64,000 nt of DNA from Halodesulfovibrio marinisediminis DSM 17456 (GTDB lineage: Bacteria; Desulfobacterota; Desulfovibrionia; Desulfovibrionales; Desulfovibrionaceae), in NCBI RefSeq assembly GCF_900129975.1, contig NZ_FSRG01000004.1, positions 620,001-684,000 of the forward strand, in the 5' to 3' direction. Under the pieces are notes generated by a model. That model searched no databases. It was not told the origin of the DNA and saw only the letters and a list, made by a program, of their open reading frames with translations. Shown in pieces: positions 47,164 through 57,300 of this stretch. The number at the start of each line of letters is the position of its first letter. Within the stretch, counting starts at the first letter, position 1. Made by a program: the position numbers and the translations under genes.

Positions 47164-47198
47164 ATGAAAAAGCTCTCACAGCAAAGCTGTGAGAGCTT
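47164..47198 (-). terminator. Terminator following the decayed tRNA-Glu
   Basis: Perfect 13-bp stem (47170-47182 with 47186-47198) with a 3-base loop, followed on the minus strand by TTTTTC. It lies 9 bases beyond the tRNA-like fragment. Confidence 0.85.
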
Positions 47199-47207
47199 GA
47201 TATCCGT

Positions 47208-47255
47208 TGGCGTCTCCAGGGGGATTTTCCTCCCCGTCGCCTGCGCGAAAGGCAG
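47208..47255 (-). pseudogene. Decayed 3' half of a tRNA-Glu gene
   Basis: On the minus strand this is the 3' half of tRNA-Glu, from the anticodon stem to the CCA end. The TTC anticodon is kept (CTGCCTTTCGCGCAGG), the acceptor reads TGGAGAC in place of TGGGGAC, and the T-loop has lost TTC (GGAAAAT in place of TTCAAAT), so it could not function. The 5' half is absent. It is inverted relative to the intact tRNA-Glu at 23773-23850. Confidence 0.8.
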
Positions 47256-47324
47256 AAGTAATATCTAACAAAAACTAATTATTCTTTTAGTTACAAGGTT
47301 CCTGACGAACCACATATCACTAAT

Positions 47325-49244
47325 CTAGGCTACTTCCTTAGTTGGGTTATACAGCGAATCAACAATCGGAGAATTTGGGGTAAAACCACTGACAATTTCC
47401 TGAAGCATGTTTCGAGCGGCTAAACAATCATTTTCAACTTCAAGCAATGCAAACTTTGACAGTTTTTCTTCTAAAACATTGAGTGAAAGAAAGACCTCGT
47501 GTGCTTGCATTATCTTAGGATGTTTGGTTTGTTGAACATTATCACCAACCAGTAATTCTTCGTATAGCTTTTCTCCAGGACGCAACCCGACTACAGAAAT
47601 TTCAATATCACCATTGGGATGTTCTGCGTCCTTAATAGTTTTTCCTGAAAGCCACACCATTCTGCGAGCCATATCAAGTACCTTTACTGAACTCCCCATA
47701 TCCAAGACAAACACATCACCACCTATCCCCATTGCACCAGCCTGAATAACCAACTGAGCAGCTTCGGGAATCGTCATAAAATAACGCGTAATATCTTTAT
47801 GGGTAACAGTAAGAGGACCGCCACTTGCTATTTGTTTTTTAAATAATGGCACAACCGAACCTGATGACCCCAACACATTTCCAAACCTAACCATGGAAAA
47901 TACAGTTTTGGATTCTTTCGCTGCCATTGCCTGTAAGATTAGCTCTGCAGTACGTTTTGTAGCCCCCATCACATTTGTTGGGCGGACAGCTTTATCGGTT
48001 GAAATCAAGACAAAATTTTTAACTCCTGCCTGTTCAGCTGATTCAGCTAAAATTTTTGTTCCAAAAATATTATTCTTAATACCTTGAAAAACATTTCCTT
48101 CTACAAGAGGAACATGTTTATACGCAGCAGCATGGTATACTGTATTAATATCATATTTTATAAAGACTTCATTTAATCTTTGGCGATCACATACGGATCC
48201 CAAAACTGGAATTACTTGAATCGAAGCAGAATCTAGCTCCTTAAGTAATTCATGAAGTTCTTGATCAATAGTATAAAGTGCTAATTCTGTTAGCTCATAC
48301 AATACTAAGACATTAGGTTTTGCACGGACAATTTGTCTGCATAATTCTGACCCAATGGATCCTCCAGCACCAGTAACCAATACATTTTTTTCTTTAATAC
48401 AGGCAGAAAAAAGCTCTTCTCTAGGGGGGACAGGATCACGACCCAACAAGTCCTCTACAGCAACATCCTGAAGCTGGTTAAGCCTTGCCTTATCTGAAAC
48501 AATCGCCTCAAGAGAAGGAATTGTTTGTACTCGGAGTGAATGTCCATCAAGTTTATCCAAAATCTTTTTTCGCTCTTCTTGAGTTGCACTTGGAACAGCC
48601 AACAAAACTCGTTTAGCTTTTGTTATCGCAATTACACTAGCTAACTGCTCAGGTGGATAAACTTTTATGTCATGCACAATACAATTGTGAAGCGCCTTAT
48701 CATCATCCAAAAAAGCGCTCGGAAAAAAATCCTCACCTGCAATCAGGCTCTTAGCAAGCTGAAAACCAGCCTCACCTGCACCATAAATAATTACAGGATG
48801 CTTTGCATGTTGTTTAAATCGTAAATGGTGATACAATGTGCGAACTGTCCAACGACTACCGCCTACGCAAATAAACAATAATAAAGAATAGATAAACGGG
48901 ACGGAACGAGGAAAACTTTCGATACGTAGAATAAATGCTAATGAAAACAAAAGCCAACTAGATACACACACACCCAACGCAATAGTGCGAATAGCCTTAA
49001 TACCCATAAAATGAATTACTGCACGGTATAACCCTAACCGAACAAAAAATATCATGCTTCCAAAAACAAGTAGTGGAAAAAGCAAAATAGAACTTGCCAG
49101 ATGAGTTGGCCAAAGCTCTCCCAAACGTAACGCCCAAGCTCCCCATAACGCTAAAGGAATAAGTATAAAATCAGCAAGTAGCATTAAAGCTTTTTTCTGA
49201 GCGCGACTTAACGCTATAAGTTTCAAGCCAAGGTTAGAAAACAT
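47325..49244 (-). CDS. Membrane NDP-sugar 4,6-dehydratase, WbpM/PglF/CapD family
   Basis: Inner-membrane dehydratase that makes 4-keto-6-deoxy sugar nucleotides, usually from UDP-GlcNAc. Four N-terminal membrane helices (about 20-40, 50-72, 85-107, 113-130), a first Rossmann-like domain (VIIYGAGEAG, 151-160), and the SDR domain with TGAGGSIG (291-298) and STDKAVRPTNVMGATK (415-430). The MxxxK in place of YxxxK is the family hallmark. 639 residues is typical of WbpM. It is transcribed away from the membrane-protein region and lies beside the decayed tRNA-Glu. It may feed QuiNAc-, FucNAc- or bacillosamine-type sugars to the initiating transferase at 28192. Confidence 0.92.
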   Translation of the reverse strand: MFSNLGLKLIALSRAQKKALMLLADFILIPLALWGAWALRLGELWPTHLASSILLFPLLVFGSMIFFVRLGLYRAVIHFMGIKAIRTIALGVCVSSWLLFSLAFILRIESFPRSVPFIYSLLLFICVGGSRWTVRTLYHHLRFKQHAKHPVIIYGAGEAGFQLAKSLIAGEDFFPSAFLDDDKALHNCIVHDIKVYPPEQLASVIAITKAKRVLLAVPSATQEERKKILDKLDGHSLRVQTIPSLEAIVSDKARLNQLQDVAVEDLLGRDPVPPREELFSACIKEKNVLVTGAGGSIGSELCRQIVRAKPNVLVLYELTELALYTIDQELHELLKELDSASIQVIPVLGSVCDRQRLNEVFIKYDINTVYHAAAYKHVPLVEGNVFQGIKNNIFGTKILAESAEQAGVKNFVLISTDKAVRPTNVMGATKRTAELILQAMAAKESKTVFSMVRFGNVLGSSGSVVPLFKKQIASGGPLTVTHKDITRYFMTIPEAAQLVIQAGAMGIGGDVFVLDMGSSVKVLDMARRMVWLSGKTIKDAEHPNGDIEISVVGLRPGEKLYEELLVGDNVQQTKHPKIMQAHEVFLSLNVLEEKLSKFALLEVENDCLAARNMLQEIVSGFTPNSPIVDSLYNPTKEVA

Positions 49245-50290
49245 AACACTCTCTTATCTAACAAACTAACATCAGAGTTACTCGAAGAACTACTCAACCA
49301 GCAAAGCGCCAAATGGATATAGCAACAACACTTTTTCGCTGGTCAACAGCACTGGATAATTCTATTTCATCAACAAAAATCTTCTGGCTTGCGGATTACA
49401 ATAAACCACAATAACCTTTTCTGAGAGCATCGAATAACAACTATTGTTACTCCATACTCCACATTACTAATTATAATTTCTGTTGAACTACTTATTCAAC
49501 ATTCAGCTATTTTTGACCAAGCTGGCAAACATTAAACTTTGCACCGATCATCTGTCCAGCCTGAACCCTCTTTCTGTAGAGAGCCGTCACGAAAAATCAC
49601 CTCATTTTTGATAGTCATTAAAGGGGGCAACAAAACAACAAGCTGAAGTTTTTGCATGGAGGTGATTTCACCTATCCCAATGTTGGAAAGCTCATGTTTA
49701 TAAACCTTTAACTTACTATAACATCGATCTGAGCTTGTTTAATTTTGCTAAACACAGTCTAGTAGCAATGTTACGTTCGACCAGATTAGAAATAATAAGC
49801 CCAAGATACTCATCTATTGCAGGTGAAATTTCTTCATACTTACATCGAATCCTTGATGCTTACTTAAGCCACTCAACACGAGATTGGTGAGCAATCTGGA
49901 TTAATTACTCAAAACACAATCCAGAAGTGAGTATAAGACGACATTTATATATCTCTATGATTCGAATTTCTTACTCATATTATTTTACCGTCTGATTGAC
50001 TTAGAACGATCAAGCCAAGCTTAAAAAAACGCTCATGGAAACTTTGCAGCCTCATAGCATATTTTGTTCGCCGGAAACGCAAAACGGTTTGGCTCTACGA
50101 ACTAAAAGTTTATTTCGATACACTGTTGAAGGCACTCAAGACGATGTATACGTCAATCTCTATTGCAATATTCTGAAATTATTGTTTTATCTTTTAAAGC
50201 CTCATTGCTTACTCGCCAAATCTTTATTGCTCTTTTAAGAAATGCAATTTTACTTGGGGTGAAAACTCTCTACGTCAGCACTGCAACATG
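49245..50290. other. Gene-poor DNA upstream of the WbpM-type gene
   Basis: About 1 kb without a gene I can support. A possible promoter for the dehydratase is noted separately. An inverted AAATCACCTC / GAGGTGATTT pair lies near 49593 and 49662, and a 67-codon open frame at 50035-50238 resembles nothing known. Decayed mobile DNA is likely. Confidence 0.4.
49316..49346 (-). promoter_or_regulatory. Possible promoter of the WbpM-type gene
   Basis: On the minus strand TTGACC (49341-49346) and TATATC (49316-49321) with a 19-base spacer, about 70 bases before the start codon. The spacing is long, so this is tentative. Confidence 0.3.
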
Positions 50291-50296
50291 TCCTTC

Positions 50297-50885
50297 TTAA
50301 GAGACTCCTAACCTATCAAATAGATCTGCAATGGTATGATTTGGATCGTAGGATTCTCCGTCAAGCTGCCATTTTAAAATCAAAGTTTTCAGCGTTAATA
50401 GATAAAAATTTTGATGGGGTAAGGCCAGCAAGAGCATCGAGTGGTCATTGCTCATTGTAGGACAGCTTTCACCAATACGTGATTTCACGAATCACTTTGA
50501 GATCGCGAAATAAATACAAATTCAAGATTTCGGTTCGGCAAGTTTTGTAAAACCGTTCGATGTAAGCATTTTGATAAGGCTTGCTTGGCTGGATAAATTG
50601 AATATTCATGCCGAATTACTTTGTCCAAGCAACAAAAAAACGCAGATTAGCCGCTTGCAAGTTATGGAAGTGTCATTTTCAATATGCAAAAGCTAGCTGC
50701 TAAAGTCATCAATGACATCAAAGTATTGGTTCCTTGCATAAAGAGAATTATTCATGAAATCTGCAAGACCAAGTCTGATTAGGTTGAAATGGCGTTAGCA
50801 GCGACTATTTAATTTGTTTTGGAAGCCGTTTTTTTGTTCTGCGTTTTTGATTTGACCGGAGGTCGCAATAAACTACGTATTTTTT
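50297..50885 (-). mobile_element. Decayed IS3-family OrfB remnant (copy G)
   Basis: Minus-strand fragments in several frames rebuild much of an IS3 OrfB: RRTKKRLPKQIK, PFQPNQTWS, FDVIDDF, QPSKPYQNAYIERFYKTCRTE (with the catalytic Glu), LYLFRDLKVIREITYW, and the end PLDALAGLTPSKFLSINAEN. Stops and frameshifts are frequent. The 3' end is the same as that at 25376-25690 but in inverted orientation. Confidence 0.68.
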
Positions 50886-51052
50886 AATGGTAAATTCCTT
50901 AAACCACAATAGGCTGTTTTACTAAATTCTCTATCTTAAAATGGTTCCGCTTACACGAAAGAGTCTTTACTAATGACGGCACCCTGATTTTTTGTAGTTG
51001 CAAAAGCAGGAACCTGACAACGAGTTATTTTTACTTATACCCTTAGACAACT
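50886..51052. other. Spacer between IS remnant and membrane protein gene
   Basis: Nothing recognised; possibly the damaged end of the neighbouring IS remnant. Confidence 0.3.
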
Positions 51053-52093
51053 TTAAACGGTGTTTTCAATGATCTGTTCTTGCGGTAGAATTAAAGAAAT
51101 ACTTAAAACACAGGATGATGGAATTGCAATAGCAATTGCACTAAACCCCACAACACAGCCCCCAAGGCCTATCAGCACCATTAAAAAGCTTGGGCAGTTA
51201 TTAACTAGCCATCGCCATATTACTTCTCTTTTTTTACAACCCAAATAAACTAGAGGAATTGCACTCACAACTACTAATATGCATTGGCTAAACGATACTG
51301 TGAAAGCAAGTTGCCCAGCACCATGTAAAAGTAATCCATCTACTAGGTTCTCTTTGTAGTATGCAATGACCTTATGAATAATTTGAAAAAGATATAAAGA
51401 AGAAAAAGAAACAACTATTCCCAACAGTATTGCTATTTTTTTTGGGTCACTTTTTCTATAAGTTAACATACAAGGGCAAAGTGTTGCGTAACAAAACAAA
51501 AAGAAAAAAATCCCACTACTAACTGTAGCAAAAAACAATGCACACATCACAAGCCCTATAATATAAAATAGAGGGAGCCTATTAAAGTACGTCATCGTAA
51601 ACAACAATAGCGAAGCTGCTACAAACGCATGAGTGAGGCGACCATTCATGAAAAATGCAACTAGATAAAAAAAACTAAATATAAAAAGTGCAGACAATAT
51701 ATTACGTTTAGAAAACGGTAATGCAAAAAAAGTTAATAGAGATGCGATTAATAAATAACAAACTGCTGCTATTGAAAATATCAAATTCAAATTGATTTGC
51801 AAGGCTCCTGAAAGCAATATAAATGGTCGCACAAGTAGAGAGCGAACAAGATGAGGATTAAGCCAAGAATCATTCATAGCTATCGCCTCAGCCACTTGTT
51901 CTTCACTCATTCCAAATAATGAATTTGCAGGTATGCCATCATTTGAGAGATAATAGACATCCTCCCAATTCAAGTCGTTATATACGAGAACTTGGCTCCA
52001 CACTTTAAATTGATGAAACTGTAACAATAAAAAATACATCATGACAAACGACAAAAGGACAAGCAACAACGACTTGACAGAAAGCTCTCGCAT
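51053..52093 (-). CDS. Polytopic membrane protein, unknown
   Basis: I do not recognise this 346-residue protein. It has a first membrane helix (~6-26), an extracytoplasmic loop of ~60 residues (NDLNWEDVYYLSNDGIPANSLFG) and about eight more hydrophobic helices. No catalytic motif is obvious. The pattern would fit a polysaccharide polymerase or an integral membrane glycosyltransferase that has lost detectable motifs, but that is only a guess from the glycan context. It is AT-rich and stands between two IS remnants with no partner gene. Confidence 0.6.
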   Translation of the reverse strand: MRELSVKSLLLVLLSFVMMYFLLLQFHQFKVWSQVLVYNDLNWEDVYYLSNDGIPANSLFGMSEEQVAEAIAMNDSWLNPHLVRSLLVRPFILLSGALQINLNLIFSIAAVCYLLIASLLTFFALPFSKRNILSALFIFSFFYLVAFFMNGRLTHAFVAASLLLFTMTYFNRLPLFYIIGLVMCALFFATVSSGIFFFLFCYATLCPCMLTYRKSDPKKIAILLGIVVSFSSLYLFQIIHKVIAYYKENLVDGLLLHGAGQLAFTVSFSQCILVVVSAIPLVYLGCKKREVIWRWLVNNCPSFLMVLIGLGGCVVGFSAIAIAIPSSCVLSISLILPQEQIIENTV

Positions 52094-52223
52094 AACAAAA
52101 CTCCTACATCACCTAGAACAATAACGAGATAACACCAAAGAATACTTCGTTAAATTTTATAACCAGTATAACGCTCCATAAAGAAGAGTTAAAAAACTTA
52201 TAACTGATGAAAGTTCTGACGCA

Positions 52224-53417
52224 TTTCCCCCTAATTTGCACCGGTAGATTATAGAAAAATTTGGCTAGTTGAATGGTCAATCTGTGTACAGGCAAAGTCG
52301 TTTGGGGGCATATTTTCAAGAGAAAAATGAGGACGAAACTCGTGATATGCTTTCTGCCATGTTTCAATCTTCTTTTGAGAATCAGAAAGTGATAGGAACC
52401 AATGGGGGGAAGCACTCATCCCGAAAATTTCCGTTAAAAGACTCGATAAATGGGGTTGTCCGTAGTTTTTTCGGGCCTTGATAAGCCACGTTCATAGGTT
52501 CACTTGTCGAGTGCCTTGGAAATGAGCTTGATAACACTATCTACTTGAATGCGTTGTGGCTTGCGTTTAGAGAACAGCCGAAGTCATTCGAGCCTATTTA
52601 CACATGCTGCCCTTTTAATAGTGTGACCAACATGGATCTCCAGGTACTCATGACTAAAATTATCAAGCCACATTAAGGCACGGATTTTTCGTCTGCTGAA
52701 CAGGTTGGCTGCCATAAAAAACATAGCTAACACTCATCAATACTAGAGAGTTTTGGTATGATCCATGCGGTGAACTGCTGGAACATTTTGTCTAGTACGT
52801 TTGGAGCGCAGGTTTAATCCTTCTTCGAAGTATAATCTGTGAACTTTCTAACGATTCACATACCATCCTTCCATTCGCAAGAGCATATATAGCCTTTGGC
52901 AACGATACTGCACTCGAGTTTCAGTAATCTTACGGATACGAAAACGAAGTGCAGAATCATCTTTTCGCGTAGGCTTGTAATAATAGCTTGATCTACTCAT
53001 GCATAAGGCAGGATGACGTCTAGGCATGCTGACTTAATAAGCCTGTTCCAAGCTTTCAGCAAATTCTAACAATTGATTAGGCTTTAAAGCTTTTTTGTGA
53101 GACCATCTTGCGATATTTACTTATCAAGGCTCAAATCTGCAACCAGCTTTTTTAGTTGCCAATTTTCTCTTCAAGCTGCCTTAAACGGCGAAGCTCGCTT
53201 ATCCCAAGTCAACCATACTTTTTCTTCCAATTATAGAACGTAGCTTCTGATATACCCATCTTACGCCATTCTTCTTTAACTCGTGTGTCTGTAGCTTGGC
53301 GTCAGGCAAAAGTAATGCTCGTCGGTAACTTTCTTTTTTTATGGCAAAATACTTGAGTCATAAGAGGTTGGTTTGCCAAAATTCTCTATTTTGACTTGGT
53401 TTAGTTTATCGGGAAGA
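52224..53417 (-). mobile_element. Near full-length decayed IS3-family (IS407-like) element (copy C)
   Basis: About 1194 bases, a normal size for the family, with ends matching copy A. Minus-strand frames give OrfA (WRKMGISEATFYNWKKKYG, LGISELRRLRQLEEK), then OrfB to the end (HWFLSLSDSQKKIETWQKAY, FRPHFSLENMPPNDFACTQ). There are many stops and small indels across the whole length, so the insertion is old. It is the best copy for reconstructing the ancestral element. Confidence 0.72.
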
Positions 53418-54352
53418 CGTTACGGCATACAGCAATCCGTTCTTTATATATTAGATAGGAAGACATGCTGGATAGTTATTTACTAGAACAATATGGATAC
53501 ACAAATTAATAAACTACAAAATAATACTCTTTATAACATCTTAATCTAATAAATAAAAAATATATTATTTTTATAAAGCTAACAACGATCTGTTCTTAGC
53601 AAGCTGCTACCAAAAAAGATTGGTCTCTTTAAACTGTAATTTTTTAATATAGCGCCTTATCGTACCTAAACAAGATAACAAACTAAATTAAAAAAATAAT
53701 ATACAGTGCGCTCTCCATGCATTCCACACTTAAGATGTCCAATATTACTGAAATTAAAATATGTAGTTAAAAAATTTATTCAGAACAAGTAGTTCTTTTT
53801 AAATAAAACTTAAAAAATGAAGACTCATGTTTTTTTTTAAAGCAGTCTTAATTTTAATAAAGAGTAATTAAATATTAATTTACTATTAACTTTTGTTAGA
53901 AGTAATTGGTAATTTTTTTACAGTATTTCACATTAGAATATAAGATAGATCTAAAGTCTAAAGCCTTTCAAGGTCACTTTTTCTTCTTTCTTTTTTTTAT
54001 GTTAGTTAACCAAGCTATGTCTTCTTTTTGAGAATGACACACTAAGGTATTGAACTAGCAAGAGAAGAAGTTATTTCAATGCACTTTATAGTAGAGAAAT
54101 AATTACAACATGCTTTGTGAAACAGAAAAGCTCTTATGATGTATTACAACATCTATAAAAGCCTCTACTGCTAACTCACACGCATTTTTTTCCTACCTAT
54201 AAGAATGTAACTCTCGCCAGTACAGCAACAGCGTATCGCTAGCTAAAACGTAAATATATTATTTACACACAAGCGCTAACCTTAGCACGTCATTTTCAAC
54301 AGGTTGGTATATTTTATTATCTTTTTTTAAGGCCTTAAAGGGAGAATATTTC
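53418..54352. other. AT-rich non-coding region upstream of the autotransporter
   Basis: About 930 bases of very AT-rich DNA without a supportable gene. It must contain the promoter and leader of the autotransporter gene, whose RBS (AAAGGGAG) lies just before the ATG. I cannot point to a convincing -35/-10 pair. The length and composition would suit binding by a nucleoid-associated silencing protein. Confidence 0.5.
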
Positions 54353-57300
54353 ATGGCTTCTAAGAAGAAAATGACTAGAACTCAAAAAGCTGCTGCCGCT
54401 GCTGCTTTAGCATTTATTGTAGGCGCAGCACCTGCGGCTGGTTTGGCTGCTGATGCAACACTTAACACTACCGCTGCTGGTAATGCCGTTGCTGCTGATA
54501 CTACCTTTACTAAGGTAGACACATCGTTAAACCCAGTAGGAGATGCTTCAAAAATAACTTTTGGAGCAGACAAACTTACAGCTACAATTGGTAAGACAGC
54601 CTATATTTGGAAAAAATCTGTAGGTGCTGCAACCCCAACAGATGCCAAAGAAAAAGGTATTGACGGAAAACTTACAATTGAAGTTCAGGCCTTTGATGCC
54701 ACTACCGTTGTTGCAAAAGACAACGAGTTAGGCGCGGTTGAATTCATTGCAACAGGCGGCGGCTTAAAAACTGCCAGCTTAACTGTCAACGGAACAGTTG
54801 GTAATATTACAGTTGGCGCAGCAGCTCCTACAGCTATTGCAATCACTGTCAACGAAGGCGGCACAACAGGTACAATTACTGGTTCTGGTGCTAAAGATGA
54901 CACCGTAACTTTTGCAGGTGGCAAAACTGGCAATGTTGATGGTGGAGCTGCTGGCTCTGACACTGCAATCTTCAAAAAATCTGGTAAGATTAAAGACGCT
55001 GCTCCAAATCTTATCTTCAACGATGGTTCTGACCACACATTAATTGGTTTTGAAAACATTGAACTTGCTGGCGGCACCAAAGAAGCACCAGTTGAACTGG
55101 TTGTTAACGATGCTACTGATAACAGAGCAACTTCTGGTGCTCTTGCAACGAAAAATCTCAAAATCGGTGCAAATACTGTCCTTAAAGCTGGTCATGACAA
55201 CGGTGGTGCAGCATCAGAAGCAGCTATCACTAAACTCAGCGGTCTTGGCGATGTAACCAACTCCGGCACAATCGACGTTGCTACAATCGAACTTGCTGCT
55301 GGTAAAACCTACACAGCTAAATCTGGTTCTACAGCAAAAGCTATTACCTTTGCTGGCCTTGGTAATGCAGTGCTCGAAGGGGGTACCGTTGCAAGCATTA
55401 CTGGTACTGCTGGTGAAGACCAGACCGTAACCCTTGCTGGCGGTAAAGTAACCGGCGTAATTGACGGTGGTGCAGGTGGCACAGACATTCTTAATCTTAA
55501 AAAAACTGCTGAACTTCTTACCAGCGCAAAAGCCGGCAACGATTTAACTTTTGACGGCAACGAGATTAAAGGCTTTGAAACCATTAATGTTGTCGGTGCT
55601 GCTGGTTCACCTGTTACTGTAACAAGTAAACTTACTGCCGCAAAAGCCATCAACGTTGGAGCTCACGGCACACTTGCTAACGAAGGCAAACTTGGCGCTG
55701 TTACTGTAGATGCTGCTACTGCTGTATTTAAAAACGTTTCTGGCGAAGCAGGTGCTGTTCAGCTTACTCAGGGTAAAGTAACTGTTGACGGTGGCAAGGT
55801 TGCTAGCATCGCTGGTGGTAACCACGCCAACACTGTTGTTATCAACAAAGGTGAAGTAACTGGTAACGTTGGTCTTGATAATGATAAAGACATTCTTACC
55901 GTTACCGGTGGTGAAATCAAAGGCGCAACAACCCTTGGCGACGGTGACAACAAATTCACCATGACAGGTGGTAAAGTTGCAGCAGTTACTGGTGGTGCCG
56001 GTGATGACACGGTAAAAATCAGTGGTAAAGCTGAAGCTGGCGCAATTACTCTTGGAGCTGGCGTTAACACATTCACCATGGAAGGTGGCAAAGTTGCTTC
56101 CGTAACTGGTGGTGCTGCTATCGACACCTTTGTTATGAAAGGTGGCGAAATTACAGGCGCAGTTGCTCTTGGTGGTGATAAAGACAAGTTCTTCATGGAA
56201 GGTGGCGTAATTAAAACCGTCACTAATGATAATTCAGGCAACTCCTACACCCTGAAAGCTGGTACTATTACTGACGCTTTAGACCTTACTAATGACGACG
56301 CTGAGGATATAGTACAGCTTACCGGTGCTGAGGCTGTAGCAACAGTTAACGCAAGCGCAAAAGATGTAGCTGTAATCAGCACTACTGGTACTATTGCAGA
56401 TGCAAGCACCCCAGCTGCTGATGATTTTGTCTTCGGCAAAACAAAGCTTAACAATTTCAAGAAGGTGTCCATTTCTGGCACTAAAGCGTTTACCGTTACC
56501 AACACCTCGAAAAAAGCTTTCGCATCCTTCGACAATTCACCTGGCAATACACTTGCTGTTGGCGACAGAGCTGATAACAAAGCTACTCTCGAAAACAGCG
56601 GCATCATTAAGGCTCTTACTGTTTTCGAAGGCGGTACATTTAAAAACATCGCTAAAGGTCAAACTACAACAGTTGCCCTTAGTGGTGGTAAGGCATACCT
56701 GAACTCAGGCAGCACAACCGGCACCGTGACAGGTAGCGGTAACGCTGACACTGTTGTTCTTGGCGGTGGTAAGCTTACAAACCTGCCAATTGCTGCGGGC
56801 GGTGGTGACGACACTGCTGAACTCGCAACAAGCGGTACCCTTACTGAAATGGCAAAAGCCAGCACTAAATTTGACCACGCTGCTGTTGCACACGACGGTG
56901 CTAAAGTTTCCAGCCAAGTTGCAGACCTTCAGGCCTTTGAGAAAATTGCAGTTTCTGGAGAAGGTACTGTAGTTTCAGTTAAAGTTGATTCTGACGCAAC
57001 CGCTGACGGCCTCAACTTTGAAATTGGAAAAGGCGCTAAACTCACCACCGTTGCAAAATCTGTAGCTAAAGGCATTACTGGCGTAGGCGATGTTTCTAAC
57101 GCAGGTGTTCTTGACCTTGATGTTACGCTGGCAAATGGCAAATCCTTTACCCACAAAGGTGGTACCGCGAAAAAAGTTACCCTTGACGCAGGTAAAGCTA
57201 TCATCGGTGCAACTGCTTCTCTTGATAACGTAACCGGTCAGGCAGCTCAGTTCAGCATTAACAAAGGTGCTGGCGGTACTATTGTAGGCGCTTCCGGTGT

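Noticed and set aside
50035-50238. 67-codon open frame, possibly an IS1-like fragment
   Set aside because: No convincing motif in any frame and no RBS; treated as decayed DNA.
52113-52415. 100-codon open frame on the minus strand
   Set aside because: Out-of-frame reading of the left end of IS copy C; the correct frame gives the OrfB C-terminus.
31756-53417. Composite transposon formed by IS copies A, B and C in direct orientation
   Set aside because: All copies are dead and differ in internal structure, no target-site duplication was found by eye, and B is chimeric, so a present-day composite transposon is not supported.
55861-56230. Tandem repeats considered as a CRISPR array
   Set aside because: Repeats are ~115 bases, in frame and coding within the autotransporter, without constant repeat and unique spacer structure. 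No cas genes are present.
54685-56241. Long open frames on the minus strand of the autotransporter (54685-55161, 55309-55653, 55768-56241, 57403-57975)
   Set aside because: They are a by-product of the Gly/Ala/Thr/Val codon bias in the repeats; they lack RBS, conserved motifs and neighbours, and the plus-strand gene is certain.
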